Positions 10,701 through 22,183 are shown, counted from the stretch's first letter. The stretch is 64,000 bases of DNA from Hydrogenophilales bacterium 12-61-10 (GCA_002279795.1 NCCT01000017.1:1-64000), one strand, 5' to 3'. A program made the numbers and translations. Notes: a model not told the origin generated them from the letters alone.

Positions 10701-12103
10701 AAGGAACTCTCGGTAAGTGCTGCGGGCAGCCGCCCGAGCGCGTGATTCAAACGGGAAAAGGCCGCCAGCCAGTCGCTGTCGGCCTGCGCCTGGGCCTGCC
10801 GCGCGCGCGCCAGATCGGCCTGCGCGGTCAGCCATTCGAGCAGACTGCCAACGCCGGCTTTGTAGCGCGCCTCGGCCGCGCGCGCCGACTCGTCGGCACT
10901 GTCGAACTGCAGCGTGATGCCGGCGCGGGCGGATTGCGCATAACGCACGTCTTCGAACGCCTGCACCACCTCCAGCGCCACGGTCTGCTGCTGCGCGTCG
11001 GCCGCCGCGGCCAGGCGCTCGGCGTCGCGTTCGGCAGCGCGCGCGTCGGCCGCCAGCCGGCCGCCGTCGAACAGCGGAACCGACAGCGTCACCCCGACGT
11101 TGTAGGTGTTAGATGGCGAGCGTTCGTCTTCCAGAAACAGCGTGCGGCCGGCATTGGCGGCCAGCGCCAGGCTCGGCCAGCGCGAGGCGCGCGCGCGCTC
11201 GGCTTCACTTTTGGCACGCAGGGCGGCGGCGCGCAGGGCGTGCAGGTCCGGACGCTGGCGTTCGGCCTCGGCCAGCAGGTCGGCCAGCAGGGTGGCCGCG
11301 TCGAGGTCGGGTGGCAGCGCATTCGGCCAGTCGAGCGCCAGCGTTTGCGTTTGCGCAATCCCGGCGGCCTGCTTCAGCGCGGCTTCGGCCTTGCCCAGGT
11401 CTCGCGCTGCCGCATTGCGTGCCAGTTCGGCTTCGGCCAGCGCCGCGCGGGCGCGCAGGGCGTCGGCGCGCGCGGCCAGCCCGCCGCGCACGCGCACGTC
11501 GACCGCGTCGAGGCTGGCGCCCAGCGCCGCCAGCTGCTGGGTTTGCGCGGCGACCTGCGAACGGGCGGCCTGCACGGCAAACCAGGCGGTCTCGACGCCG
11601 GTCACGATGTCCTGCAGCGCGCGGTTGTTGTTCAGCAAGGTGGCGATCAACTGATAGCGCTGGGCGTCGATGCCGGCCGCGCGCGCGCCGAAGTCGTACA
11701 GCACATAGGCGAGCCCAAGGCTGGGGCCGTACCGGTGCAGCACCGGCACCGAGGCGCCGGAACTCGACAGCGCCTGGCTGCGGGTGAAATTGAACTGCCC
11801 GGTCAGCGTCGGCCAATTGGCGGCGCTCGCGGCGTCGAGCCGTGCTGCCTCGGCTTCGATGCCAAGCCAGGCCGCGCGCGATTCGGCGCGGGTGCGCAGC
11901 GCGTGGTCGGTCAGCGCGGCGAGGCTGTCGAAGCGCAGGCTTTCGGTGGCGACGGGGGCGGCTACGGCCGCACGCGACGGCAACGCATCGGGCATGGGCC
12001 AGAACGCGCCGGGACGCGCCGGCGTCTCGAGCTGCATCGATGCCGCTGTCGCGGCCGTCGGCGCGGCGCACACCATCAGGGCAATCAGAAAGGTTTTCAA
12101 CAT
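10697..12103 (-). CDS. TolC/OprM-family outer-membrane efflux protein
   Basis: 468-residue outer-membrane factor that would form the exit duct of a tripartite efflux pump. A signal peptide is seen at residues 1-21 (ends ATAA). Two OEP repeats follow (about 60-250 and 265-455), each with long alanine-rich helices; VGVTLSVPLFDGGRLAADAR is the typical second beta-strand/equatorial motif and ARYKAGVGSLLEWLTAQ the conserved helix near the end. It overlaps the downstream adaptor by 4 bp, so the pair once formed an operon that presumably continued into a pump gene now lost at the breakpoint near 9912. Confidence 0.88.
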   Translation of the reverse strand: MLKTFLIALMVCAAPTAATAASMQLETPARPGAFWPMPDALPSRAAVAAPVATESLRFDSLAALTDHALRTRAESRAAWLGIEAEAARLDAASAANWPTLTGQFNFTRSQALSSSGASVPVLHRYGPSLGLAYVLYDFGARAAGIDAQRYQLIATLLNNNRALQDIVTGVETAWFAVQAARSQVAAQTQQLAALGASLDAVDVRVRGGLAARADALRARAALAEAELARNAAARDLGKAEAALKQAAGIAQTQTLALDWPNALPPDLDAATLLADLLAEAERQRPDLHALRAAALRAKSEAERARASRWPSLALAANAGRTLFLEDERSPSNTYNVGVTLSVPLFDGGRLAADARAAERDAERLAAAADAQQQTVALEVVQAFEDVRYAQSARAGITLQFDSADESARAAEARYKAGVGSLLEWLTAQADLARARQAQAQADSDWLAAFSRLNHALGRLPAALTESSL

Positions 12104-12184
12104 GGGCCGATTCTAGTTGACTGAGGTCACGACCCTGACCGGTCGCCACAAGTTCCTGCCAGCGGGCCGCGCTATCATCGCCGC

Positions 12185-12532
12185 ATGACGCCCCACCTCA
12201 GTTTCCGCCTCATCCTCGGCGACGCCATCGCGCTCGGCCCCGGCAAGGTGCGCCTGCTCGAAGCCATCCGGGAAACCGGCTCCATTTCCGCCGCCGGACG
12301 CAGCATGAACATGAGCTACAAGCGCGCCTGGCATCTGGTCGACACCATGAACCGCTGCTTCAGCAGCCCGCTGGTCGAAGCCAGCAAGGGCGGCGCGCAC
12401 GGCGGCGGCGCAGTGCTCACGCCGCTAGCCGACGAGGTCATCACGCTGTATCGCCAGCTGGAAGCACGCGCGCGCCAGGCCACCGAATCCGACCTGGCGC
12501 AGCTCAGCCGCTACCTCAAACCCGCAGACTGA
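12185..12532 (+). CDS. ModE-type winged-helix regulator lacking molybdate-binding domains
   Basis: 115 residues equal to the N-terminal DNA-binding domain of ModE: FRLILGDAIALGPGKVRLLEAIRETGSISAAGRSMNMSYKRAWHL (helix-turn-helix about 24-65), followed by the characteristic GGxxGGGAVLTPLADEVI wing. The two C-terminal Mop domains that sense molybdate in E. coli ModE (262 residues) are absent; stand-alone versions are common in Proteobacteria. It is divergent from the tolC-like gene, 3.4 kb upstream of modABC, and is the obvious candidate to bind the palindrome before modA. How it would sense molybdate is unclear. Confidence 0.85.
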   Translation: MTPHLSFRLILGDAIALGPGKVRLLEAIRETGSISAAGRSMNMSYKRAWHLVDTMNRCFSSPLVEASKGGAHGGGAVLTPLADEVITLYRQLEARARQATESDLAQLSRYLKPAD

Positions 12533-12575
12533 CCGGCAGCCGGCAGCCGCCGCGCTGCCGACTCCGCAACGGTCT

Positions 12576-13456
12576 TTACGCCCCGTCGCCCGTGCGCAGA
12601 CACAGCAGCGCGCTGCGCGTGCCTGGGTGCTCCAGTCGATCCAGCCACCATTGCAGGGCGCGTCCGCGCGCCGATGCCGGCGTCTTGCGCCAGCCATAAC
12701 TGGCGCGCACCTGATGCTCGGCCCGCTCGACCCGCTTGACGACCAGACGGCCGGTTTCGATAAAGGGCTGCGCGAGGCCTTCCGGCAAAAAACCGCAGCC
12801 CAGACCGCGCAACTGGGCCTCGAGCTTGGCCTGCATGGTCGTCACCGTAAACACGTCCTGGCCTTCGAGCAGGCCGACCGTCATGCCGCGGCCCTGCTGC
12901 ACGGAATCCGCCGCCGTCACGATGCGATGCTGGCTGATCAAGCGGTCGCTCAGGGGTTCGGGCGCTTTCGCCAGAGGATGTTGCGGGGCAACGGCAAAGA
13001 CGAAGCGCTGCGTGCCGAGAGGGCGCATCTGAAACCCTGCCATCGGGGTGGCCTCGGTCACCACGCCGAGGGACAGATCGGCCTGCCCCGAGGTCAGCGC
13101 TTCAAGCGTGCCGGACAGCGTTTCCGTGCGGATCCGCAGCCGGGTCGGCGAGGCGAGCGCAAAAAAATCCTCGCACAGCGCCATCACCGTGGTGCTGTTG
13201 ATGATGCTGTCCACTGCAAGCGTGAACTGCGGCTCCCACCCGGTCGCCACCCGCCGCACCCGGTTGGCCACCGCATCGATCTCGTTCAGCAGGCGCATGC
13301 CCTCGCGGATCAACTCCTTGCCTGCCTCGGTCAGGTCACCCTGCCGCTCGCCCGGGCGGCGGCGGCAAAGCTGCCGCTGTCGGCAATCCGCTGCAGCATC
13401 ACGAGCGCGGCAGGCGTCAGCACATCGCGTGCGGAGACATCAATTTTGTTTTTCAT
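12576..13456 (-). pseudogene. LysR-family regulator broken inside its helix-turn-helix
   Basis: The ATG at 13456 starts MKNKIDVSARDVLTPAALVM and continues through the first HTH helices (RIADSGSFAAAARASG). It then meets TGA within three codons near 13334. A second frame picks up at GDLTEAGKELIREGM and runs intact to 12576 as a complete LysR effector domain (AVDSIINSTTVMALCEDF, LSLGVVTEA, SASAR-type end). Relative to the family, about 35 codons containing the recognition helix and the linker start are missing, together with a frame change. The effector domain alone (245 residues) cannot bind DNA. It is divergent from the pirin gene, which it may once have controlled. Confidence 0.85.
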
Positions 13457-13571
13457 GCGTCTGATCGTTCAACAAATTTGAATGGTGGCAGCAAAGCGGC
13501 TGGACCACAAAAGCCTCACCGGAGCCTAAAGTTCAGTCATCCAAACGGCACGCATCACAGGAGACCCGATC

Positions 13572-14273
13572 ATGCTGACCCTACGCAAATCATCCGACCG
13601 CGGCTACGCCAACCATGGCTGGCTGAAAAGCCATCACTCGTTTTCCTTCGCCGGCTACCACGACCCGAAGCACGTGCACTGGGGCAATCTGCGGGTGATC
13701 AACGAGGACCGCATCGCGCCCGGCGCCGGCTTCGGCACGCACAGCCACCGCGACATGGAAATCATCAGCTACGTCATGTCCGGCGCGCTGGCGCACGAGG
13801 ACAGCATGGGCAACGGCACGACCATTCCGCCCGGCGACGTGCAGCGCATGAGCGCCGGCCGCGGGGTCACGCACAGCGAGTTCAATCATGCCCCGGACAC
13901 GACGACCCATTTTTTCCAGATCTGGATCGAGCCCGACCAGCCTGGCATCGACCCGGGCTACGAGCAGAAGACGTTTGCCGACAGCGACAAGCGCGGCACC
14001 TTGCGCCTGGTCGCCTCGCCGGACGGCGCGCAGGGTTCGCTGACGATACACGCCGACGCCGCGCTGTATGTCGGGCTGTTCGATGGCGAAGAGTCGGCCC
14101 GATTGCCGCTGAATCCGTCGCGCAAGGCGTATGTGCATCTGATGCGCGGCCGGCTGACTGTCAATGGCCAGCCGCTGCAGGCCGGCGATGCGGCCCTGCT
14201 TGCCGACGAAAGCGGACTGATGCTTGCCGACGGGCAGGACGCCGAAGTCCTGGTCTTCGATCTCGCCGCCTGA
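13572..14273 (+). CDS. Pirin-family bicupin (YhhW/quercetinase-like)
   Basis: 233-residue two-cupin protein. The N-terminal cupin has the pirin metal-site motif: GTHSHRDMEIISYV supplies two histidines, and the later GRGVTHSEFNH a third with a nearby glutamate. The C-terminal cupin is LYVGLFDGEESARL...VHLMRGRLTVNG. Family members such as E. coli YhhW have quercetin 2,3-dioxygenase activity in vitro; the natural substrate is generally unknown. The ribosome site CAGGAGA lies seven bases before the ATG. It leads a plus-strand cluster with a flavodoxin-like protein and an extradiol-type dioxygenase, suggesting a redox or aromatic-compound role. Confidence 0.93.
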   Translation: MLTLRKSSDRGYANHGWLKSHHSFSFAGYHDPKHVHWGNLRVINEDRIAPGAGFGTHSHRDMEIISYVMSGALAHEDSMGNGTTIPPGDVQRMSAGRGVTHSEFNHAPDTTTHFFQIWIEPDQPGIDPGYEQKTFADSDKRGTLRLVASPDGAQGSLTIHADAALYVGLFDGEESARLPLNPSRKAYVHLMRGRLTVNGQPLQAGDAALLADESGLMLADGQDAEVLVFDLAA

Positions 14274-14314
14274 GTTTTTTTACCTTGACCTTTAACCGCA
14301 ACAGGACAATCACC

Positions 14315-14926
14315 ATGACAAAACACGCAATCGTCTTTCATTCAGGCTACGGCCACACCCTGCGCATGGCGCAAGCCATCGCCGCGGGCGCCGGCGCGGG
14401 CGCGCAGCTGGTGCCCATCGACGCCGACGGCAACCTGCCTGACGCCGGCTGGGACACGCTCCACGCAGCCGACGCCATCATCATGGGCAGCCCCACCTAC
14501 ATGGGCAGCGTGAGCTGGCAGTTCAAGAAATTTGCCGATGCGACGAGCAAGTCCTGGTCCAGTCAGGCCTGGAAGGACAAGGTCTTTGCCGGCTTCACCA
14601 ACAGCGCGACGATGAACGGCGACAAGCTGTCCACCCTGCACTATCTGTTTACGCTGGCGATGCAGCACAGCGGCATCTGGGTCGGCACCGGCCTGTTGCC
14701 GTCCAACGCCAAGGCGGCCCAGCGCAACGACATCAATTACATCGGCTCGTTCAGCGGCGCGATGGCGCAGTCGCCGTCGGACAGTCGCCCGGATGAAATG
14801 CTTCCAGGCGATCTTGAAACAGCGCGGCTGTTCGGTATGCGCGTTGCCGAGGTCGCAGCCAGTTTGCGGGGGCGTCCCGCCCAGCCGCCTGCCTCGCGCC
14901 AGCCAGCAGAAAGTGTCGCAACCTGA
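14315..14926 (+). CDS. NAD(P)H-dependent FMN reductase / WrbA-like flavodoxin-fold protein
   Basis: 203 residues with a flavodoxin fold. HSGYGHTLRMAQAIAAGA is the phosphate-binding loop, followed by DAIIMGSPTYMGSVSWQFKKF, the FMN-ring contact typical of WrbA/NAD(P)H:quinone oxidoreductase-like proteins. Expected role is two-electron quinone or flavin reduction. The ATG at 14315 follows ACAGGACAATCACC and lies 41 bp after the pirin stop, consistent with one operon. The last 20 residues (after VAASLRG) are Pro/Ala/Ser-rich and probably unstructured. Confidence 0.87.
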   Translation: MTKHAIVFHSGYGHTLRMAQAIAAGAGAGAQLVPIDADGNLPDAGWDTLHAADAIIMGSPTYMGSVSWQFKKFADATSKSWSSQAWKDKVFAGFTNSATMNGDKLSTLHYLFTLAMQHSGIWVGTGLLPSNAKAAQRNDINYIGSFSGAMAQSPSDSRPDEMLPGDLETARLFGMRVAEVAASLRGRPAQPPASRQPAESVAT

Positions 14927-14942
14927 AAGAAAGGAGTCTGCA

Positions 14943-15746
14943 ATGTCCGAACGCATGCCGGTTGTCTTTGTGTCGCACGGCGCACCCGATGCCGTGCTCA
15001 ACGCAGCGGATACGGTGGACTGCTGGCGCGAGCTCGGGCGGCAGATTCCCCTGCCGTCGGCCATTCTCGTGATCTCGGCGCATTGGGAAGCGAACCGGCC
15101 CACGGTGAGCCTGGCGAGCGCGCCGGAAACCCTGCATGACTTTTCTGGCTTTGCTCCTGCGCTTCACCGTATCCGCTACCCCGCGCCCGGCGCGCCTGCG
15201 CTGGCCAAACGGGTTGTGGCACTGCTGTCGGATGCCGGCGTGACGGCAGAGTCGCACCCCAGCCGCGGACTCGATCACGGCGCATGGGTGCCGCTGACGG
15301 CCATGTATCCCGAGGCCCAGGTGCCGGTCACCCAGCTTGCGCTGGTTCGCAACGCCGGCGCGGCTGCGCATGTTGCGCTGGGCCAGGCGCTTGCACCGCT
15401 ACGCGACGAAGGCGTGCTCATCCTCGGCTCTGGCGCCATCACACACAACTTCGACTGGCTGGACTGGCACGCGGACGGCGAAGCGGTACCTTCTCAGAAG
15501 GCCCGGCAGTTCAGCGACTGGGTTGGCGCTCACCTGGCTGCGCAGGATGGGCCGGCCATGCTCGCCTACCGTTCAGCTCCGCATGGCGCCGAGGCTCATC
15601 CCTCCGAAGAGCACTTCATGCCGCTGTACGTCGCTCTCGGCGCAGCGGACGGCGACAAGCCGCAACGCTACCAGCCGCGGTTTACCTATGGCGGCCTGTC
15701 GATGGACGCCTATTTGTGGCGAAGCGGGCAACTGCGCCCGGCCTGA
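14943..15746 (+). CDS. Extradiol ring-cleavage dioxygenase, class III (YgiD/DODA type)
   Basis: 267 residues. It begins with PVVFVSHGAPDAVLNA, has AHWEANRPTVS and LDHGAWVPLTAMYPEA, then GSGAITHNFDW and HPSEEHFMPLYVALGA. These histidines and glutamates are the metal-ligand set of the LigB-superfamily 4,5-DOPA dioxygenase proteins. The E. coli homologue YgiD cleaves L-DOPA; the true substrate here is unknown. AAGGAG sits eight bases before the ATG, and the gene follows the flavodoxin gene by 16 bp, so it is the last gene of the pirin operon. Confidence 0.93.
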   Translation: MSERMPVVFVSHGAPDAVLNAADTVDCWRELGRQIPLPSAILVISAHWEANRPTVSLASAPETLHDFSGFAPALHRIRYPAPGAPALAKRVVALLSDAGVTAESHPSRGLDHGAWVPLTAMYPEAQVPVTQLALVRNAGAAAHVALGQALAPLRDEGVLILGSGAITHNFDWLDWHADGEAVPSQKARQFSDWVGAHLAAQDGPAMLAYRSAPHGAEAHPSEEHFMPLYVALGAADGDKPQRYQPRFTYGGLSMDAYLWRSGQLRPA

Positions 15747-15898
15747 ATTCATCCCTTGCTGCCACGCCCCGGCAGCGCACTGAACCCGCACAATCCGTGA
15801 GCTGAAACCCTCCAACTCGGGCTTTTCAGCAGCACGCCTGCGTGGAATCGGCGCATCGATTCGCGCTTCGGCAGGCTTCGCCTGTTGCGGCTGGCCGT

Positions 15899-15926
15899 TT
15901 CGTTATGACACAATGAATATAACGAA
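15899..15926 (+). promoter_or_regulatory. ModE-type operator upstream of modA
   Basis: A perfect 8-bp inverted repeat, TTCGTTAT (15899-15906) and ATAACGAA (15919-15926) with a 12-bp spacer, matches the CGTTATAT...TATAACG layout of ModE boxes. It lies 44 bp before the modA ATG, where a bound repressor would block transcription when molybdate is sufficient. Confidence 0.85.
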
Positions 15927-15970
15927 AGAGAACACTCTGACGATCAACCCTCTTCAAAACAGGAGCTCCC

Positions 15971-16720
15971 ATGTTTTCACGCCTGCTGGCCGCGCTCGGT
16001 CTTGCCACACTTGCCACACTTGCCCTCACTGCCCACGCCGATCAAGCCAGCATTGCCGTTGCTGCAAACTTCAATGCACCGATGAAAGCGCTGCAGCCAC
16101 TTTTCGAAAAGGCGACCGGTCATGCGCTGGTCCTTTCTTCGGGCGCAACCGGCAAGTTCTACGCCCAGATCAAAAACGGTGCGCCGTTCGACGTGCTGCT
16201 GGCGGCCGACGATGAAACGCCGAAACGCCTGCAGCGCGAAGGCGATGCGCTGCGTACGCAAACCTATGCCATCGGCAAGCTGGCGCTGTGGAGCGCCGAC
16301 CCCAAGACCATCGACGGCAGCGATGCCGTGCTCAAGGCCAACCAGTTCAAACATGTGGCTGTCGCCAACCCGAAACTCGCACCCTACGGCGCGGCTGCGA
16401 TGCAGGTTTTGGCTAAGCTGGGGTTGAGCGAGGCGGTCAGGGACAAGCAAGTCACGGGTGAAAACATCGGCCAGACACACCAGTTCGTGGTCAGCGGCAA
16501 CGCCGAAATCGGTTTCCTCGCGCTGTCGCAGATCATGCAGAACGGCAAACTCACCAGCGGCTCGGCCTGGCTGATCCCGTCCAGCTATTACACGCCGATC
16601 CGCCAGGATGCCGCGCTGCTGAAGCACGGCGCAGGCAATCCGGCCGCGCAGGCCCTGCTCGATTTCCTGCGCACGCCAGCAGCGCAAAAGCTGATCCGCG
16701 GTTACGGATACGATCAGTAG
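15971..16720 (+). CDS. modA: Molybdate ABC transporter substrate-binding protein
   Basis: 249-residue periplasmic protein. A signal peptide of 23 residues ends TAHA. The mature part starts with [18 protein letters not shown], and [25 protein letters not shown] is the oxyanion-binding signature. [25 protein letters not shown] near the C-terminus is typical of ModA. The start ATG has CAGGAG eight bases upstream and lies just after the ModE palindrome. modB follows after 3 bp, giving a tight modABC operon. Confidence 0.96.
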   Translation: MFSRLLAALGLATLATLALTAHADQASIAVAANFNAPMKALQPLFEKATGHALVLSSGATGKFYAQIKNGAPFDVLLAADDETPKRLQREGDALRTQTYAIGKLALWSADPKTIDGSDAVLKANQFKHVAVANPKLAPYGAAAMQVLAKLGLSEAVRDKQVTGENIGQTHQFVVSGNAEIGFLALSQIMQNGKLTSGSAWLIPSSYYTPIRQDAALLKHGAGNPAAQALLDFLRTPAAQKLIRGYGYDQ

Positions 16721-16723
16721 GCC

Positions 16724-17407
16724 ATGGCACTGTCCGCCGCCGACCTCTCGGCGATCACGCTGACGCTCAAGCTGGCCGCGGTCACCACACTGCTGCTCAT
16801 GCTGATCGCCACGCCGCTGGCTTGGTGGCTGACCCATACCCACGCGCGCCTGCGCGCGGCGGTCACCGCGCTGGTGTCGCTGCCTCTCGTACTGCCGCCG
16901 ACGGTGCTGGGGTTTTACCTGCTGGTGCTGCTGGGGCCGCAAGGCAAGGTAGGCCAATGGATGCTGGCGCTGGGACTCGACACGCTGCCGTTCAGCTTCG
17001 GCGGGCTGGTCGTGGGCTCGGTGCTGTTTTCGCTACCCTTCGCGGTGCAGCCGATTGCCAACGCATTTGCGGCCATTGGCGCGCGCCCGTTCGAGGTCGC
17101 CGCTACCCTGCGCGCTCCGGCATGGGACCGCTTTACCAGCGTGGCGGTGCCGCTGGCGCGGCCCGGTTTCATCACCGCTGCGGTGCTGGCGTTCGCCCAT
17201 ACGGTCGGCGAGTTCGGCGTGGTGCTGATGCTGGGTGGCAATATTCCGGGCGAAACGCGCGTGCTGTCGGTGGCAATTTACGATCACGTCGAAGCCATCG
17301 ACTACGCCAACGCGCACCTGCTGTCGGCCGGGCTGGTGCTGTTTTCCTTTGTGGTGCTGCTGATGCTGGGCCGCTACGGCGGTCACTGGCAGAAAGTGGC
17401 AACATGA
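16724..17407 (+). CDS. modB: Molybdate ABC transporter permease
   Basis: 227-residue inner-membrane subunit with about five or six helices. The ModB/CysT loop motif that couples to the ATPase reads [20 protein letters not shown] (about 125-145), followed by [21 protein letters not shown] and [20 protein letters not shown]. Length is normal for the family. It starts 3 bp after modA, and its stop overlaps the modC start as ATGA, indicating translational coupling. Confidence 0.96.
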   Translation: MALSAADLSAITLTLKLAAVTTLLLMLIATPLAWWLTHTHARLRAAVTALVSLPLVLPPTVLGFYLLVLLGPQGKVGQWMLALGLDTLPFSFGGLVVGSVLFSLPFAVQPIANAFAAIGARPFEVAATLRAPAWDRFTSVAVPLARPGFITAAVLAFAHTVGEFGVVLMLGGNIPGETRVLSVAIYDHVEAIDYANAHLLSAGLVLFSFVVLLMLGRYGGHWQKVAT

Positions 17408-18213
17408 TCGAAGCGCGCTTCGAAGCCCACCTTGGGACTTTCAGCCTCAACGTCGACCTGCAGTTTCCGTCGCGCGGCGTCACCGCCCTGTTCGGCCATT
17501 CCGGCTCGGGCAAGACCACCTTGTTGCGGCTGATCGCCGGGCTGGCGCGCGCGCCAGGGCGGCTGACGGTCAACGGTGAAATCTGGCAGGACGACAGCAC
17601 CTTCCTGCCGACGCATCGACGCGCGCTCGGCTACGTGTTCCAGGAAGCCAGCCTGTTCCCGCATCTGTCGGTGCGCGCCAACCTCGAATACGGCATGCAG
17701 CGCGTGCCGCGCACCGAGCGCACGCTGCAATGGGACGAGGTGATTGGCTGGCTGGGGCTGGCGCCGCTGATCGCGCAGCAGCCGGACCAGTTGTCAGGCG
17801 GCCAGCGCCAGCGCGTCGCCATCGGCCGCGCCCTGCTTTCCAGTCCGCGCCTGCTGCTGATGGACGAGCCGCTGGCCGCGCTTGATGCTCCCGCGCGCGA
17901 CGAAATCCTGCCCTGCCTCGACCGCCTCCACCGCGAACTCGCGATCCCGATTCTGTATGTGAGCCATTCGGCGGACGAAGTCGCACGGCTGGCCGATCAT
18001 CTGGTCTGCCTCGAGGGCGGCCGGGTGAGCTGGCAAGGCGCGGCGGCAGAAGGTCTGGCGCGCATCGGCGTGCTGCCGGCGCATCGCGTGCGCGTCGTCG
18101 CGCACGATGGCGACACGACGACGCTGGAGCTTGCGGGGAATTTACTGCAGGTGCCGCGGCTGGACGCGCTGCCCGGCAGCGTGCTGCGGCTGCGCCTCGA
18201 CAAGGAAACCTGA
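17404..18213 (+). CDS. modC: Molybdate ABC transporter ATPase, C-terminally shortened
   Basis: 269 residues with a complete nucleotide-binding domain: Walker A GHSGSGKT (about 31-38), Q-loop [11 protein letters not shown], signature LSGGQRQR, Walker [13 protein letters not shown] and the switch histidine in YVSHSADE. Typical ModC is about 350 residues with a C-terminal Mop/TOBE domain. This one stops at LRLRLDKET, just where the RLRI-ARDVAL strand leading into that domain would continue. The stop is only 7 bp from a MITE-like insertion (18221-18388), so the 3' end was probably lost in a rearrangement. Transport may persist without the regulatory domain. Confidence 0.9.
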   Translation: MIEARFEAHLGTFSLNVDLQFPSRGVTALFGHSGSGKTTLLRLIAGLARAPGRLTVNGEIWQDDSTFLPTHRRALGYVFQEASLFPHLSVRANLEYGMQRVPRTERTLQWDEVIGWLGLAPLIAQQPDQLSGGQRQRVAIGRALLSSPRLLLMDEPLAALDAPARDEILPCLDRLHRELAIPILYVSHSADEVARLADHLVCLEGGRVSWQGAAAEGLARIGVLPAHRVRVVAHDGDTTTLELAGNLLQVPRLDALPGSVLRLRLDKET

Positions 18214-18220
18214 GCGGCGC

Positions 18221-18388
18221 CTAGCAGCCTGTCGGACTTGAAGGAAATCGGCTGCAAATTCGCCTGGCCGGTGCATATTTCCCCGCTTTCCTGCGCCAAT
18301 AGAATGACTATTGGCTTGAAAACCGTGAAAACCTGCCCTCGCCCAGCCAAATTTTCGCTTCGATTCTTCAAGTCCGACAGACTGCTAG
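18221..18388. mobile_element. MITE-like element with terminal inverted repeats and CTAG target duplication
   Basis: 160 bp (18225-18384) bounded on both sides by CTAG (18221-18224 and 18385-18388). The ends are inverted repeats: the left end starts CAGCCTGTCGGACTTGAAGG, and the right end reversed starts CAGTCTGTCGGACTTGAAGA, about 22-25 bp with few differences. There is no ORF inside. The CTAG duplication fits the YTAR target preference of the IS5 family, but the parent IS cannot be named. The right-hand CTAG supplies the TAG stop codon of DUF202 copy 2. Confidence 0.83.
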
Positions 18389-18750
18389 AGCTCTGAAAAC
18401 AGGTAGGCCAGCAGCGCAAACCCCAGCAGCACGACCGACAGGTTCATCGCCATCCCCGCCCAGGTGCAATAACGCGCGGGGATTTCGACCGGCTTCAGCG
18501 TGACGAGCACGCGGCGGAACTGCACGATGGAAAAGCTCATCACCGCCAGCGCCAGCACGATGAAGGCGATGCCGATCCAGAACGACAGATCGCGCCCTGC
18601 GCCGCCGGCATCCTGCCGCAGCATGTGCAAAAACAGTCCGAAGCGTTCGAGCACGAAGCCAAACGCCATCAGGGTGAGGCCGGTACGGTTCCACGCCATC
18701 AGCGTGCGTTCGGCGGCAAAAAATACGCGCGGGTCGTTGAGGTCGGACAT
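18385..18750 (-). CDS. DUF202 (YidH-type) membrane protein, copy 2
   Basis: 121-residue paralogue of the protein at 5621-5986, nearly identical through DPRVFFAAERTLMAWNRTGL and the three membrane helices. The ATG at 18750 is one base after the stop of oxyR copy 2, so the two are coupled as in the first cassette. The stop codon TAG is part of the CTAG target duplication of the adjacent MITE-like element, yet protein length equals copy 1, so the insertion did not alter the product. Confidence 0.85.
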   Translation of the reverse strand: MSDLNDPRVFFAAERTLMAWNRTGLTLMAFGFVLERFGLFLHMLRQDAGGAGRDLSFWIGIAFIVLALAVMSFSIVQFRRVLVTLKPVEIPARYCTWAGMAMNLSVVLLGFALLAYLFSEL

Positions 18751-18751
18751 A

Positions 18752-19657
18752 TCAGACAGGCTCCACTCCGGCCGGCAAGCTGGCCTTGAGCGTGGCGGCC
18801 ATGCCCTCGAAGGTTTCGGGGAACGGCGCACGACGGCGCCACACAAAGCCGATGGTGCGTCCGGGCGGCGGGGCGTTGAACGGCCGGATCTCGATATTCT
18901 TCTTGCTGGTGCGCGGCCCGGCGTCCACCGCCAGCGCGGGCAGCAGCGTCACGCCCAGCCCCATGCCCACCATCTGGCGCAGCGTTTCCAGGCTGGTGGC
19001 GCGCACCTCTTCGCGGCCGCGCGAGCCGGCGCCGCAAACGTCGAGCGCCTGGTCGCGCAGACAATGGCCTTCGTCGAGCAGCAGCAGCTTTTCCGCCATG
19101 ATGTCGAACACCGTGAGCTCGGCGTGCGCGGCGAGCGCATGCCCGGCCGGCAGCGCGGCATAGAACGGCTCGTAAAACAGCGGCTCGACGCGCAGGCTTT
19201 CGTCGGTGACCGGCAGTGCCAGCAAGCCGGCGTCGAGCTTGCCGTCGTTCAGGTGCTCCAGCACCTGCGGCGTCATTTCCTCGCGCAGCAGCAGCCGCAG
19301 GCCGGGGTGTTTTTTATGCATCAGGGTCAACGCATGCGGCAGGTAATACGGCCCCAGAGTGGGGATCACGCCGAGGTTGATGGTGCGTGTCATCGGGTCC
19401 TGCGCGTGCTTGGCTACCTGCCGGATGCGCTCCGTCTCCTCGACGATGTTGCGCGCGGCCTGCAGGATTTCGCGGCCGATGGGCGTGGGGGTGACGCGCT
19501 TGAGGCTGCGGTCGAACAGGGTCACGCCGAGAAACCCTTCCAGCTTCTTGATCTGGGTCGACAGCGTGGACTGGGTGATGAAACAGGCTTCGGCGGCTTT
19601 GCCGAAATGGCCGTGATCGGCCAGCGCAACCAGATATTTGAGTTCCTGCAGCGTCAT
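18752..19657 (-). CDS. oxyR: LysR-family hydrogen-peroxide sensor OxyR, copy 2
   Basis: 301 residues, same length as copy 1 and about 85% identical by eye. The HTH is almost invariant (identical over the first 40 residues), whereas differences cluster in the effector domain and C-terminus, for example GPRTSKKNIEIRPFNAP versus GPRISEKLIEIRPFKSP. Both peroxidatic cysteines are retained in GHCLRDQALDVC (C199, C208). The near-identical HTH suggests both proteins bind the same operators. It is divergent from katG copy 2. Confidence 0.95.
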   Translation of the reverse strand: MTLQELKYLVALADHGHFGKAAEACFITQSTLSTQIKKLEGFLGVTLFDRSLKRVTPTPIGREILQAARNIVEETERIRQVAKHAQDPMTRTINLGVIPTLGPYYLPHALTLMHKKHPGLRLLLREEMTPQVLEHLNDGKLDAGLLALPVTDESLRVEPLFYEPFYAALPAGHALAAHAELTVFDIMAEKLLLLDEGHCLRDQALDVCGAGSRGREEVRATSLETLRQMVGMGLGVTLLPALAVDAGPRTSKKNIEIRPFNAPPPGRTIGFVWRRRAPFPETFEGMAATLKASLPAGVEPV

Positions 19658-19683
19658 GACTTTGCGTTCGATTTTGTCAATCG

Positions 19684-21956
<2,273 letters not shown>

Positions 21957-22063
21957 TCGAGGAACGGTTCCCGCAAGGGCGTGCCGCGGGCTTTCAGCAC
22001 GCTGAGGCCATGGCACGCGGCATGAGCGGGAGTCGGCCCTGACGCAAGTCCGGGCAAAAAAGG

Positions 22064-22095
22064 CGGCGCTTCGGGACATCCGAAGCGCCGTTTTT
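22064..22095 (+). terminator. Rho-independent terminator of katG copy 2
   Basis: Stem CGGCGCTTCGG (22064-22074) and CCGAAGCGCCG (22080-22090), five-base loop, then TTTTT. It occupies the position equivalent to the katG copy 1 terminator, with a diverged but similar stem. Confidence 0.92.
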
Positions 22096-22183
22096 CATTT
22101 TCAAGGCCCTTTGCCGCACCTGAAACAAGGTGGGCAAGGCCCGGAGAAGACGCCGGCGCCGTCGTTCGGCGGTACGCACTGAC

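Noticed and set aside
10742..12124. 460-codon plus-strand frame over the tolC-like gene
   Set aside because: The minus frame has a signal peptide and OEP motifs; the plus product is Gly/Arg/Gln-rich shadow sequence.
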